From assembly GCA_964392965.1 (NCBI GenBank), contig CAYMSA010000019.1, forward strand, positions 1 to 26,143: DNA of 26,143 nt, in the 5' to 3' direction. The DNA is from CAYMSA01 sp964392965 (GTDB lineage: Bacteria; Actinomycetota; Coriobacteriia; Anaerosomatales; Anaerosomataceae). The translations under genes and the position numbers were made by a program. Numbering within the stretch: position 1 is the stretch's first letter; each line of letters opens with the position of its first letter. The notes under the pieces are model-generated. The model had not been told where the DNA came from. It ran no database searches and saw only the letters and a list, made by a program, of their open reading frames with translations. Of the stretch, positions 1 to 7,917 are shown piece by piece.

Positions 1-45
1 CGTGACACGCCGTTGCTCGTGGTGGGCGCATGGTCGCGGCAGTAG
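1..45 (+). CDS. possible 3' end of an upstream gene (partial)
   Basis: Frame 1 is open from the window edge and ends at TAG 43-45, giving the tail RDTPLLVVGAWSRQ. It is followed by a strong hairpin at 72-94, as expected after a gene end. The fragment is too short to identify. Its position just before pilM would suit another pilus gene, but nothing in the 14 residues proves this, and an open frame of this length can occur by chance. Confidence 0.25.
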   Translation, partial: RDTPLLVVGAWSRQ

Positions 46-71
46 AGCCTTGGGGACAGGAATCACCGTTT

Positions 72-94
72 CTCGGGTGCGCAGGACGCCCGAG
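72..94 (+). terminator. hairpin, possible terminator of the upstream gene
   Basis: An 8-bp stem (72-79 with 87-94, one G-T pair) encloses a 7-base loop. It lies between the putative gene end at 45 and the candidate promoter at 120. No T-run follows, so it is at best a weak intrinsic terminator; such U-poor hairpins are common in high-G+C actinobacteria. Confidence 0.35.
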
Positions 95-119
95 CTGGCG
101 TATGCTTCGGTGGACTGTA

Positions 120-149
120 TTGACAAGTCCAGGCATTCTGCGTTTGGAT
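120..149 (+). promoter_or_regulatory. candidate promoter for the pil operon
   Basis: A perfect TTGACA -35 box at 120-125 is followed after 18 bases by TTGGAT (144-149) as a -10 box matching three of six consensus positions. Transcription would start near 157, leaving a leader of about 110 bases before the pilM GTG. The leader ends with a small hairpin (GAGC 244-247, GTTA loop, GCTC 252-255) directly before the ribosome binding site. The rest of 46-268 shows no recognisable gene or riboswitch. Confidence 0.4.
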
Positions 150-268
150 AGCCGTGTGGGTGCGCACGTCCGCGTCGTGGCGGGCGCGGTGCCACAGGGA
201 GGGGTTCGCCACGTAGCACTACATCGCAGTCGTATCGCAGCTCGAGCGTTAGCTCAAGGAGGATACTA

Positions 269-1390
269 GTGGGTTCGCTCTCCCTGAACTCTGATCGATC
301 CGCAATCGGTCTTGACATCGGTGCCGACCACATCCGTGTGGCCCACATGAGGCAAACAGGCTCCGGCTACATGCTGGCGAGCTACGGCCGGGGCGATGTC
401 CCGCCCGGCGCCGTCGTCGATGGCGAGGTCCGTGACTCCGCTGCAGTCTCCGCCGCGATCAAGGACCTGTGGCGCAAGGCGGGCATCCGCGGCAAGAACG
501 TCTGCGTCGGCGTGGCCAACCAGCGGGTCGTCGTGCGGCTCATCGATCTGCCGTACATGGAGCGCGCCGAGTTGCAGAGCGCGATCCAGTACCAGGCCCA
601 GGACTACATCCCGATGGCTCTCGAGGACTCCATCATCGATTTCGACATCATCGGCGATTACGCGGCATCTTCGGGCGAGCGGATGATGGAGGTTCTCCTC
701 GTCGCCGCACACCGGGAGATGATCCAGGGCGTCGTCGCGGCCATCGAGGGAGCGGGGCTCCGTCTCGATCGGGTGGACGTGTCGTCGTTCGCCGTCGTTC
801 GTGCGCTCATGGGTGTGACGCCCACCGTGCTCGGCGATGCCGAGGAACAGGCGACGGCTGTCGTGAACATGGCTTCCGATGTCACGAACATCGCCGTTGT
901 AGAGCGGGGTGTGCCGCGCTTCAACCGCATCTCGTCGCTCGCGGGCAACAGCTTCACGCAGGCCGTGGCCGCAGCGCTCGACACTGACACGGCGTCGGCT
1001 GCGCGCATCAAGGCGCTCGTGGGTCTCCCCGACATGATGACCGGAGAGTCGGCCCAGGTCGCCGATGTGAGTCCTGATGACGTCCACCTTGCACACACAG
1101 CTCTGGAGCGTGAGGCGAACAAGTTCATCGCCGAGGTACGCCGGTCGCTCGACTACTACTTGACGCAGACCTCTCGCGTGCGCTCGATCGGCCAGATCCT
1201 CCTCTCCGGAAGCGCCGCACAGCTGCGGAACTTCCCCGAGTATCTTGCCAAGAGCGTGCAGACTCCCGTCCAGCTCGCGACGCCGCTCGACCGCATCCAG
1301 GTGGCATCAGGCGCCTCGCAGGTCGTCGCTGCCGACAGTCTGGGCTGCGCGACCGCCATCGGACTTGCGTTGGGAGGGCTGCCCTCGTGA
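269..1390 (+). CDS. pilM: type IV pilus assembly protein PilM
   Basis: PilM is a cytoplasmic actin-like ATPase-fold protein. It binds the N-terminal tail of PilN and so links the inner-membrane PilN-PilO platform to the pilus motor. The 373-residue product shows the family's actin-like motifs: IGLDIGADHIRVAHM near residues 12-26 (phosphate 1), a second phosphate loop around VVNMASDVTNIAVVERG, and the late adenosine-type loop ILLSGSAAQLRNFPEYL. The length is normal. The GTG start at 269 is chosen because a perfect AAGGAGG (256-262) lies 6 bases upstream. The stop overlaps the pilN start by 4 bases (GTGA), so the two are probably translationally coupled. It is the first gene of a pilM-N-O-(P-like) operon. 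Confidence 0.92.
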   Translation: MGSLSLNSDRSAIGLDIGADHIRVAHMRQTGSGYMLASYGRGDVPPGAVVDGEVRDSAAVSAAIKDLWRKAGIRGKNVCVGVANQRVVVRLIDLPYMERAELQSAIQYQAQDYIPMALEDSIIDFDIIGDYAASSGERMMEVLLVAAHREMIQGVVAAIEGAGLRLDRVDVSSFAVVRALMGVTPTVLGDAEEQATAVVNMASDVTNIAVVERGVPRFNRISSLAGNSFTQAVAAALDTDTASAARIKALVGLPDMMTGESAQVADVSPDDVHLAHTALEREANKFIAEVRRSLDYYLTQTSRVRSIGQILLSGSAAQLRNFPEYLAKSVQTPVQLATPLDRIQVASGASQVVAADSLGCATAIGLALGGLPS

Positions 1391-1977
1391 CCAGGATCAA
1401 CCTGCTCCCCCCCGAGATAGTCGAACGCCGCAAGGCCGAGAAGCGGATGAGCTGGGTCGCCCTCGGCGCTGTGCTCGTGGGCGTCATCCTCCTCGGGGCG
1501 TACGCCTACGGCTACTGGAGCGTGAACTCACGTCAGGACGAGCTGGCGCTCGTCCAGCAGCAGGTGCGGGCCACGCAGGCCCAGGCGGACCAGCTGGCGA
1601 TCTTCGAGCAGCGCGCGACGGAGCTCACGGCGCGCAAGGAGACCGCAACGCTCGCTCTCGCCGGTTGCCGGAACTGGGCGAAGATCTTCACTGAGATGTC
1701 GCTGGTCCTTCCTTCGGACGTGTGGATAGAGACTATGGCCGCCGATGAGGAGAGCGGGCTTCAGATCGCGGGATACGCGGTCGACTCGGCGACGGACACA
1801 CCCGATCTCGGCCATAAGACGATGGCCAAGACTCTCGTGCGGCTGGCCGACCTCGAGCAGTTGCAGGACGTCTGGCTCACGACGTCCGTGAAGGACGAGT
1901 ATGAGGAGCGCCCCGCGATCCGCTTCACCGTGACTGCGGGGCTTGCTGCCGCCGCATCGGACGGTGAGGCCAAGTGA
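1387..1977 (+). CDS. pilN: type IV pilus assembly protein PilN
   Basis: PilN is a bitopic membrane protein that pairs with PilO and docks PilM on the cytoplasmic side. The 196-residue product begins MTRINLLPPEIVERRK, with the INLLP motif that inserts into PilM. One transmembrane helix follows at about residues 23-43, then a coiled-coil stretch (about 50-85) rich in Q, A and E, and a ferredoxin-like C-terminal part with conserved features (LPSDVWIETM, VRLADLEQLQDVWLT). The GTG start overlaps the pilM stop. A 79-base gap with a small hairpin separates it from pilO, which is unusual inside this otherwise tight operon. Confidence 0.9.
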   Translation: MTRINLLPPEIVERRKAEKRMSWVALGAVLVGVILLGAYAYGYWSVNSRQDELALVQQQVRATQAQADQLAIFEQRATELTARKETATLALAGCRNWAKIFTEMSLVLPSDVWIETMAADEESGLQIAGYAVDSATDTPDLGHKTMAKTLVRLADLEQLQDVWLTTSVKDEYEERPAIRFTVTAGLAAAASDGEAK

Positions 1978-2006
1978 TGCGGACCCGAGATATGAACGAT
2001 CCGCCA

Positions 2007-2023
2007 CGGGGCGGACTGCCCCG
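2007..2023 (+). other. hairpin in the pilN-pilO gap
   Basis: CGGGGC (2007-2012) pairs with GCCCCG (2018-2023) over a 5-base loop. It lies in the only sizeable gap inside the pil operon. It could modulate pilO translation or mark an RNA processing site; in G+C-rich DNA a stem this short may also be chance. Confidence 0.25.
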
Positions 2024-2056
2024 CCCCCGGTGTTCGTCCCGTAGCGGAGGGCTGTC

Positions 2057-2710
2057 GTGATGCCGAAGTTGTCGCTCAAGTCGCAGATGTACGTCCTCAT
2101 CGGGCTGATCGTCGTCGTGGCCCTGGCCGTGGTGTTCCTTGGCATCGTGCCGCTCTTCCAGCGTGCCGTCGATCTGCAGACGCAGATCGAGGCCGAGGAC
2201 GTGAACCTCATGGCTGCGAAGGCGGTGCTCGAGCGTCGGCAGAGCGCCAAGGCGCAGTCGGCCACGAACGAGGTCGAGCTCATGGCGATCGCCAATCAGA
2301 TGCCCGACTCGCCGCAGCTGCCTGCACTCATCATCGAGTTGCAGGACGTGGCCAACGAGGCGGGCGTGGAGCTCGATCAGATCGCGCCCTCAGGCCTTAT
2401 CGATCCCGAGGGAACGAAACAGGGCGAGGAACCCGCGTACAGCGTGATACCCATCGCGGTAGTCGTGCACGGTGACTGGATCGACCTGATCTCGTTCCTG
2501 CGCGGACTCGACGATCTCAATCGCGGCCTGCGCGTCAGCGCGGTGACGTTCGCCTACCACGAGGCGACGGACGATGAGCCGTGGTACGTGGAGGCCAACG
2601 TGAGTGTCGAGGCGTACGTCATGGCCGCTGCGGCCACCGCTCCCACGCCGCCGACGCTGCCATCGACCGATTCGTCGGGTTCCGCCGATGCGACGGGCGG
2701 TGCGCGATGA
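2057..2710 (+). CDS. pilO: type IV pilus assembly protein PilO
   Basis: PilO is the partner of PilN in the inner-membrane alignment platform of type IV pili. The 217-residue product has one N-terminal transmembrane helix (about residues 12-33, MYVLIGLIVVVALAVVFLGI), a periplasm-side coiled coil (about 38-75), and a ferredoxin-like domain with the family signature MPDSPQLPALIIELQDVANEAGVEL. A low-complexity A/T/P/S-rich tail follows residue 190. The start could be GTG 2057 or ATG 2060; GGAGGG at 2046-2051 suits both. The stop overlaps the next start (ATGA). Position after pilN confirms the call, because sequence conservation of PilO alone is modest. Confidence 0.85.
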   Translation: MMPKLSLKSQMYVLIGLIVVVALAVVFLGIVPLFQRAVDLQTQIEAEDVNLMAAKAVLERRQSAKAQSATNEVELMAIANQMPDSPQLPALIIELQDVANEAGVELDQIAPSGLIDPEGTKQGEEPAYSVIPIAVVVHGDWIDLISFLRGLDDLNRGLRVSAVTFAYHEATDDEPWYVEANVSVEAYVMAAAATAPTPPTLPSTDSSGSADATGGAR

Positions 2711-3384
2711 TCGAGCCGCTTGAGCAGGGACGGGAGGTGACGACGGTGGACCATACGAACATCAACTCGCAGCCGGATCGTGCCCCCGAGGCCGATTCCG
2801 TGTTCGCCACTCCGGTGAGGGCCACTTCGGGTGGCATCGGACGCACGGCGTCCAGGATCGCCGTCGGCATCGTGGTGGGCGTCGGTTCGCTGGCGATCGT
2901 CGTCGGACTCGGCGTGTCGATTCTCTCGTACGCCCTGGGCGGATCGACCGCGCAGGCGCAGGAGAATCCGTCCGCAGTTGTGACGGCACCGGCACCATCC
3001 GGCGACACGTCCACGCAGGTCGAGCAGGCCGCGGCGACCACCGCCAAGCCCGCTGCCGAGGTGCCGAACTCGGCGGTCTTCACGTTCCGCGACATCTTCG
3101 AGCCCCTCATCAAGGCGGCGCCCACGCCATCCACGCCGACGACGCCGACCACTACGCCGACGGCGCCCACGTCGCAGGGAACACTCTTCCTCCAGAACAT
3201 CGTGACAGAGGGCGGCGTCCTCAAGGCGGTGCTCCTGCTCGACGGCAAGACCTACACGCTCGCTGCGGGTGGCTCGATAAGCGGCACGCCGTGGCTGGTG
3301 CTCAGCGTGAATCAGACCTCGGTCACGATGCTCTACGGCGACATCCAGGTCGTCCTTACGATCGGGCAGGGCATCACGAAGTAG
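2707..3384 (+). CDS. pilus-operon membrane protein with PilP/GspC-like C-terminal domain
   Basis: This is the fourth gene of the pil operon, overlapping pilO by 4 bases. The 225-residue product has a cytoplasmic N-terminus, one transmembrane helix (about residues 48-75), an extracellular A/Q/E/S-rich stretch, then FTFRDIFEPLI, a P/T-rich linker at about 137-157, and a compact beta-rich C-terminal domain (about 159-225). That layout (membrane anchor, RDxFxPL-like motif, Pro-rich linker, small beta domain reading LxxIVxxGGxxxAVLxxDGKTYxLxxGxxI) resembles PilP or GspC homology regions, which in diderms touch the secretin. I infer a pilus-platform role. An alternative start is GTG 2746, with GGGAGG 8 bases upstream. 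The identification is by layout and operon only. Confidence 0.7.
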   Translation: MIEPLEQGREVTTVDHTNINSQPDRAPEADSVFATPVRATSGGIGRTASRIAVGIVVGVGSLAIVVGLGVSILSYALGGSTAQAQENPSAVVTAPAPSGDTSTQVEQAAATTAKPAAEVPNSAVFTFRDIFEPLIKAAPTPSTPTTPTTTPTAPTSQGTLFLQNIVTEGGVLKAVLLLDGKTYTLAAGGSISGTPWLVLSVNQTSVTMLYGDIQVVLTIGQGITK

Positions 3385-3410
3385 GGCGCGACACGCATCG
3401 GTTCCCAAGC

Positions 3411-3432
3411 GGGCGTCGCTCTAGCGGCGCCC
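3411..3432 (+). terminator. terminator of the pil operon
   Basis: GGGCGTCGCT (3411-3420) and AGCGGCGCCC (3423-3432) form a near-perfect stem of 9-10 bp with one T-G pair and a very tight loop. A moderately T-rich GTCTCGTT follows. It sits 26 bases after the last pil gene and before the candidate aroC promoter, which fits an intrinsic terminator with a weak U-tract. Confidence 0.6.
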
Positions 3433-3437
3433 GTCTC

Positions 3438-3465
3438 GTTCACGGTCCTGATGCTGCGGTAGAAT
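3438..3465 (+). promoter_or_regulatory. candidate promoter for the aroC gene cluster
   Basis: TAGAAT (3460-3465) is a good -10 box. GTTCAC (3438-3443) at 16-base spacing is a weak -35 match. It lies between the pil terminator hairpin and aroC and would give a leader of about 25 bases. Confidence 0.45.
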
Positions 3466-3496
3466 CTCGGGAACGGATGCGAAGGACGGTGAGCAG

Positions 3497-4645
3497 ATGC
3501 GGTTCACGACTGCAGGAGAGTCGCACGGTCCGGCACTCGTCACGATCGTGACGGACGTGCCGGCCGGTGTCGTGGTGGACGAGGAACGCATCAACGCCGA
3601 CCTGGCGCGACGTCAGCGCGGCTACGGCCGCGGTGGCAGGATGGCCATCGAGACCGACAGGGCGCGCGTCCTCTCGGGCATCCGTTTCGGCTCCGCGCTC
3701 GGCACCCCGGTCGCGCTCCTCATAGAGAACCGCGACCACGTCAACTGGGCCGGGGTCATGGACGTATGGGGATCCGCCGAGGGCCTCGAGGCGGTCACCG
3801 CGCCGCGTCCGGGTCACGCCGACCTTCCCGGCTGCCAGCGGACCGGCACGCGGGATGTGCGCGACATCCTCGAGCGCGCGAGCGCCCGCGAGACTGCGGC
3901 ACGTGTCGCCGCCGGCGCGATTGCGAAGGCCTTCCTTGCGGCATGCGGGGTCACCGTGCGGTCGTGGGTCGAACGCATCGGTCCGGTCGGCTGCGGTCGC
4001 CTCGACCCTTCGAGCGTCGATGACGCGGCCGTCGCCGCGAGCGACGTGGCCTGCCCGGACCTCGTGGCAGCGCAGGCGATGCGCGAGGCCATCGACACCG
4101 CGCGGGCCGACGGAGAGAGTCTCGGCGGCGTCATCGTGGTGTGTGCCGAGGGGCTCGTGCCCGGCATCGGCGGTTATGCCGAGGCATCACAGCGGCTCGA
4201 CGGGCGCCTGGCAGGAGCACTCATGTCGATTCCGGCCATCAAGGCCGTGGAGGTGGGCGATGGCTTCGACGCCTGTGCGCGGCCAGGTTCGCAGGTCCAC
4301 GACGAGATCGTCACCGGCGCTTCCGGTTCACTCCATCGGGCGACGAACCGCGCCGGGGGCATCGAGGGCGGCATGACGAACGGTGAGCCACTCCTCGTGC
4401 GCATCGGCATGAAGCCCATCCCCACCCTCATGCGGCCGCTCGGAACGGTCGACCTCGTGACGGGTGAGCGGGCGGATGCCGCACGGGAACGTTCGGACGT
4501 GTGCGCGGTGCCTGCCGCCGGTGTGGTGGCCGAGGCCGAGGTGGCCATGGTGCTCGCCGACGCGTACCAGGACCTCTTCGGGCGGGGGCCGCTCATGGAT
4601 GTGACACGCGCGCTCGCGGCGTACCGGGAGCGGATCGGGCTATGA
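3497..4645 (+). CDS. aroC: chorismate synthase
   Basis: Chorismate synthase converts 5-enolpyruvylshikimate-3-phosphate to chorismate using reduced FMN, the last step of the shikimate pathway. The 382-residue product starts MRFTTAGESHGPAL with the GESHG signature and catalytic His10. It continues with the RRQRGYGRGGRM motif (FMN/substrate region), RPGHADLPG with the second catalytic His near 107, the RDILERASARETAARVAAG signature, and GGIEGGMTNGEPL with the IPTLMRPL motif. Length and motif order are typical of the family. The ATG at 3497 has GAAGGA about 10 bases upstream. The stop overlaps the aroK-aroB start (ATGA), so the two are coupled. Confidence 0.97.
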   Translation: MRFTTAGESHGPALVTIVTDVPAGVVVDEERINADLARRQRGYGRGGRMAIETDRARVLSGIRFGSALGTPVALLIENRDHVNWAGVMDVWGSAEGLEAVTAPRPGHADLPGCQRTGTRDVRDILERASARETAARVAAGAIAKAFLAACGVTVRSWVERIGPVGCGRLDPSSVDDAAVAASDVACPDLVAAQAMREAIDTARADGESLGGVIVVCAEGLVPGIGGYAEASQRLDGRLAGALMSIPAIKAVEVGDGFDACARPGSQVHDEIVTGASGSLHRATNRAGGIEGGMTNGEPLLVRIGMKPIPTLMRPLGTVDLVTGERADAARERSDVCAVPAAGVVAEAEVAMVLADAYQDLFGRGPLMDVTRALAAYRERIGL

Positions 4646-6312
4646 GGCACATCTTCCTTACCGGATTCATGGGGGCGGGCAAGACGACCGTCGGCCGTCT
4701 CGTCGCGGACCAACTCGGCAGACCCTTCATCGACCTTGACGCCGAGATCACTCGACGCGAGGGCATGAGCGTGCCCGAGATCTTCCGGCAGCGCGGCGAG
4801 GAGAGCTTCCGCGAATCGGAACACGGCGCGCTCCAGGCGCTCGCTGACGCCGAACCGGCTGTGGTCGCCACAGGTGGCGGGGTCGTGTTGCGGCCCGAGA
4901 ACAGGACGCTCCTCTCGCAGCTCGGGACCGTCGTCTATCTGGCAGTCACTCCCGAGGAGGCGCTCGCGCGCGTGGGCGCCGCGCCGGACCGGCCTTTGCT
5001 CGTCGATGGAGGACTCGCCGTGGCCCGCGCTATCCTCGACGCGCGTCTCGCGCTCTACGCGCACACGGCGGACCACGTCGTGGCGACCGTCGGGCGCGCG
5101 CCTGCCGAGGTCGCAGAGGCGGTTGCGCACGTCGTCTCAGGCCCCGTCGCACACATCATCGCGGTGGGGGAGACAGGCTCCGCGGGCGCGTACGACGTAG
5201 TCGTCGGCATCGACCTCCTCGACGGCGTCGGCCTGCGTATCCGGGACATCTTCGGCGATGTGACCATCGGTGTCGTGAGCGATGAGAGGGTGTGGTCGCT
5301 TCTCGGCGGCCGGATCGGCAACGCGATAGAGGCGAGCGACCTCGGCTATTCGGTGCACCTCGTACCGGCAGGGGAGCAGGCGAAGTCGTGGGCGATCGCC
5401 GGCGAACTGCTCGAGCGCTTCGCCAGTGCGGGACTCGACCGCAGGTCGGTCGTTCTCGCGGTGGGCGGCGGCTCAGTGGGCGACCTTGCCGGCTTCTGTG
5501 CGGCCACGTACATGCGTGGCATCCCGGTCGTCCAGGTGCCGACGACACTCCTCGCACAGGTGGACAGCTCGGTGGGCGGTAAGACCGCCGTGGACCTCAC
5601 GGCCGGCAAGAACCTCGCGGGGGCCTTCTGGCCGCCGTCACTCGTCGTGGCCGACGTGGGCACGCTGGCGACGCTGCCCGGAGCCGAGATCACGAACGGC
5701 CTCGTGGAAGCGATCAAGGCCGCGCTCCTCGCGGGTGGCGAGCCGCTCGAGCGGATGGAGGCGGCGGTCGAGGCCGTCCTCGCGCGCGATGTGGCGGCCA
5801 CGGGCGTCGTCGTGCGCGACGCGGTCGCCTTCAAAGCGGCCGTCGTGACCGAGGACCTGCGGGAGTCTGGACTGCGTGAGTGCCTCAACTTCGGCCACAC
5901 GTTCGGCCACGCCATCGAGATGCTCGCCGGATTCGGCACGCTCGCGCACGGTCTCGCGGTCGCCGAGGGCATCCGCTTCGCGCTGGCGCTCGGGGAGCGT
6001 CTTGGCGTGACGGACCGGGGCGTCGGGGAGCGGGTATCCAGGCTTCTCGAGCGGGCGGGAGCGGGCACTGCGACCGTCTGGGACGTGCTTGACGGCTCCG
6101 CTGCGTCCCTCACGGCTGCCGCGGTTCTCGCGGCCATGAGAGGCGATAAGAAGGCGCGGGCGGGCATCGTTCGCTTCGTGCTGCTCGAGCGCCCGGGGTC
6201 ATGGCGCGCCTCGGGAGTGGACGACGACGTGCTGCTGCCGGCGGTCACCGAGTGGCTTGCGGCGCGGGGTGAGACCTCGGGTAGGGCGGTGGCGAGCACG
6301 CCGGAGGCGTGA
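4642..6312 (+). CDS. aroKB: fused shikimate kinase / 3-dehydroquinate synthase
   Basis: One 556-residue chain carries two shikimate enzymes. Residues 1 to about 170 are shikimate kinase (ATP-dependent 3-phosphorylation of shikimate), with P-loop GFMGAGKT (8-15), Asp33 in DLD, Arg57, GGG at 78-80, and a lid Arg in DRPLL. Residues about 180-545 are NAD-dependent, metal-dependent 3-dehydroquinate synthase (cyclises DAHP). It shows GGGSVGDLAG (from 275), PTTLLAQVDSSVGGKTAVD, KNLAGAFWPP, the EAIK glutamate metal ligand, and LNFGHTFGHAIE with His419 and His423. The third metal ligand is His436, in HGLAVAEG; the usual HGE reads HGL here, a variation next to the ligand. No stop or restart separates the halves. 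The start overlaps the aroC stop. A separate aroK and aroB is the common state; fusions are known in some lineages. Confidence 0.93.
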   Translation: MRHIFLTGFMGAGKTTVGRLVADQLGRPFIDLDAEITRREGMSVPEIFRQRGEESFRESEHGALQALADAEPAVVATGGGVVLRPENRTLLSQLGTVVYLAVTPEEALARVGAAPDRPLLVDGGLAVARAILDARLALYAHTADHVVATVGRAPAEVAEAVAHVVSGPVAHIIAVGETGSAGAYDVVVGIDLLDGVGLRIRDIFGDVTIGVVSDERVWSLLGGRIGNAIEASDLGYSVHLVPAGEQAKSWAIAGELLERFASAGLDRRSVVLAVGGGSVGDLAGFCAATYMRGIPVVQVPTTLLAQVDSSVGGKTAVDLTAGKNLAGAFWPPSLVVADVGTLATLPGAEITNGLVEAIKAALLAGGEPLERMEAAVEAVLARDVAATGVVVRDAVAFKAAVVTEDLRESGLRECLNFGHTFGHAIEMLAGFGTLAHGLAVAEGIRFALALGERLGVTDRGVGERVSRLLERAGAGTATVWDVLDGSAASLTAAAVLAAMRGDKKARAGIVRFVLLERPGSWRASGVDDDVLLPAVTEWLAARGETSGRAVASTPEA

Positions 6313-6369
6313 TCGCGTGACGCCCCCACGGCCCGGGCCACGAGGGATCGGCAGACGAGAGGTGAGACG

Positions 6370-6819
6370 GTGACGAAGCGGATCCTGGTGATGAGCGGCC
6401 CCAATCTGAACCTGCTCGGCGTACGTGAGCCGGGCGTCTACGGCACGACGACGCTCGCGGACATCGAGGCGATGGTCGCCATGCGCGCGCTCGAACTCGG
6501 TGCCGAGGTCTCGTTCTACCAGTCGAATCACGAGGGAGCCCTCATCGACCGGCTCCACGAGGCGATGGGCGACCATGACGCCGTCGTATTCAACCCCGGG
6601 GCGTACACGCACTACTCGTACGCGCTCCGGGACGCTATCGCGGCCATCGGGCTCCCGGTGGTCGAGGTCCATCTGAGTGACATCACGGCTCGCGAGGAGT
6701 TCCGCAAGGTGAGTGTGACCGAGCCGGTCTGCGCTGGGCAGGTCATGGGGCTTGGCCCCCGCTCGTACGTCGTGGGGCTCGAGCAGGCTCTCGCGTATCT
6801 CGAGAAGGAGGATGTGTGA
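6370..6819 (+). CDS. aroQ: type II 3-dehydroquinate dehydratase
   Basis: This enzyme dehydrates 3-dehydroquinate to 3-dehydroshikimate, the step after AroB. The 149-residue product has every hallmark of the small dodecameric type II family: GPNLNLLGVREPGVYG with the catalytic Tyr near residue 24, QSNHEGALID, NPGAYTHYSYALRDA, and VEVHLSDITAREEFRKVS with the catalytic His near 101. The GTG start at 6370 follows a GAGAGGTGAG purine-rich stretch. The 57-base gap after aroK-aroB contains the palindrome GGCCCGGGCC (6330-6339). The stop overlaps the next gene (GTGA). Together with aroC and aroKB this gives four of the pathway's seven activities in one cluster. Confidence 0.96.
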   Translation: MTKRILVMSGPNLNLLGVREPGVYGTTTLADIEAMVAMRALELGAEVSFYQSNHEGALIDRLHEAMGDHDAVVFNPGAYTHYSYALRDAIAAIGLPVVEVHLSDITAREEFRKVSVTEPVCAGQVMGLGPRSYVVGLEQALAYLEKEDV

Positions 6820-7904
6820 ACGCACGAAACAGAGTGGCCCGACTGCGTGAGCGGCTCGTCGCCGACGGAGCCGATGGGGCGCTCATCTCGCTGCCGTCGA
6901 ATCTCCGATACCTCACCGGCTTCGAAGGCGTGATCGATGACGGCATCAACGCCGCAGCGCTCGTCACGGCAGACGTCGCACGCTTCTACACGGACGGCCG
7001 CTACATCGAGGCGGTCCGTTCGGCGGCGAATGGTACCGGCTGGGAGAGCGCGTTGCAGCGAAACGACCTGTATGCCGAGGTGAGCGCGGACATGCAGGCA
7101 CTCGGCCTGGACGTGGTGCTCATGGAGAGCGAGGTGCCGCACCGGCGCTTCGAGAGCGTCGCCGGGCGGTTCCCGGGGACGCTCAGGGCCGTCGATGCGT
7201 ACGTGACCGCCATCCGCCGGACGAAAGAGGCCGAGGAGATAGAGTGTATCGCGGCTGCCGCGGCGATCGCGGATCGTGCGTTCGAGCGCCTGCTCGGCTT
7301 CATCGAGCCGGGCATCACCGAGCGTGAGATCGCCCTCGAACTCGAGTTCCTCATGCGCAAGGACGGCTCGGACGGGATGCCGTTCGACCCCATCGTCGCC
7401 TCGGGCCCGCAGGGAGCGCGTCCGCACGCGATTCCCGGTGAGCGAGAAGTGGAGGAGGGCGACCTCATCGTCATCGACTTCGGCGCCCGAGTACGCGGCT
7501 ACTGCTCGGACATGACCCGGACGATCGTGGTCGGCAAGGCGGGGGAGCGCGAGCAGGAGATCTACGCGGCGGTGCTCGCCGCCAATGAGGCCGGACTCGC
7601 CGCGGTCACGGCCGGTATACTCGCCTCAGACGTCCACGAGGCGGCGCGCGTCGTGCTTGAGGAACGCGGCCTCGCGGAGTACTTCACGCACGGTCTCGGG
7701 CACGGCGTGGGACTCGATGTCCACGAGCTGCCGGTCGTGAGTCCGCGCGGTGTCGGCCCACTCCAGGTCGGCGATGTCATCACCATCGAGCCCGGTGTGT
7801 ATATCGAAGGCTTCGGGGGTGTTAGAATCGAGGACCTGGCGGTCGTCGAGGAGGCCGGTTGCCGGCGCCTCACGAACGCCCCCAAGGAACTCATCGAACT
7901 CTAG
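6816..7904 (+). CDS. pepP: Xaa-Pro aminopeptidase (M24 family)
   Basis: A cytoplasmic metallopeptidase of the M24 'pita-bread' family that removes N-terminal residues before proline. The 362-residue product has a creatinase-type N-terminal domain (1 to about 125) and a catalytic domain with all five dinuclear-metal ligands: Asp221 (VIDFGAR), Asp232 (SDMTRT), His296 (GLGHGVG), Glu325 (TIEPGVY) and Glu339 (RIEDL). The GTG start overlaps the aroQ stop; AAGGAGG lies 4 bases upstream, a short spacing. The position aroQ-pepP-efp is conserved in Bacillus and mycobacteria. It could be a prolidase (PepQ) rather than PepP; sequence alone does not separate these well. Confidence 0.9.
   Translation: MNARNRVARLRERLVADGADGALISLPSNLRYLTGFEGVIDDGINAAALVTADVARFYTDGRYIEAVRSAANGTGWESALQRNDLYAEVSADMQALGLDVVLMESEVPHRRFESVAGRFPGTLRAVDAYVTAIRRTKEAEEIECIAAAAAIADRAFERLLGFIEPGITEREIALELEFLMRKDGSDGMPFDPIVASGPQGARPHAIPGEREVEEGDLIVIDFGARVRGYCSDMTRTIVVGKAGEREQEIYAAVLAANEAGLAAVTAGILASDVHEAARVVLEERGLAEYFTHGLGHGVGLDVHELPVVSPRGVGPLQVGDVITIEPGVYIEGFGGVRIEDLAVVEEAGCRRLTNAPKELIEL
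7823..7828 (+). promoter_or_regulatory. -10-like box inside pepP, possible efp promoter
   Basis: TAGAAT lies across a GTT-AGA-ATC codon triplet about 90 bases before the efp start. AGA is a scarce arginine codon in this G+C-rich sequence, so its use here may reflect selection for a promoter. No convincing -35 box is seen upstream. Confidence 0.2.
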
Positions 7905-7917
7905 AAAGGCAGAGGAT

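Noticed and set aside
46..268. c-di-GMP riboswitch controlling the pilus operon
   Set aside because: The GEMM-I consensus core was looked for and not recognised; only simple hairpins are present.
30..269. 79-codon open frame before pilM
   Set aside because: No ribosome binding site, no family resemblance, and it runs through the hairpin and candidate promoter.
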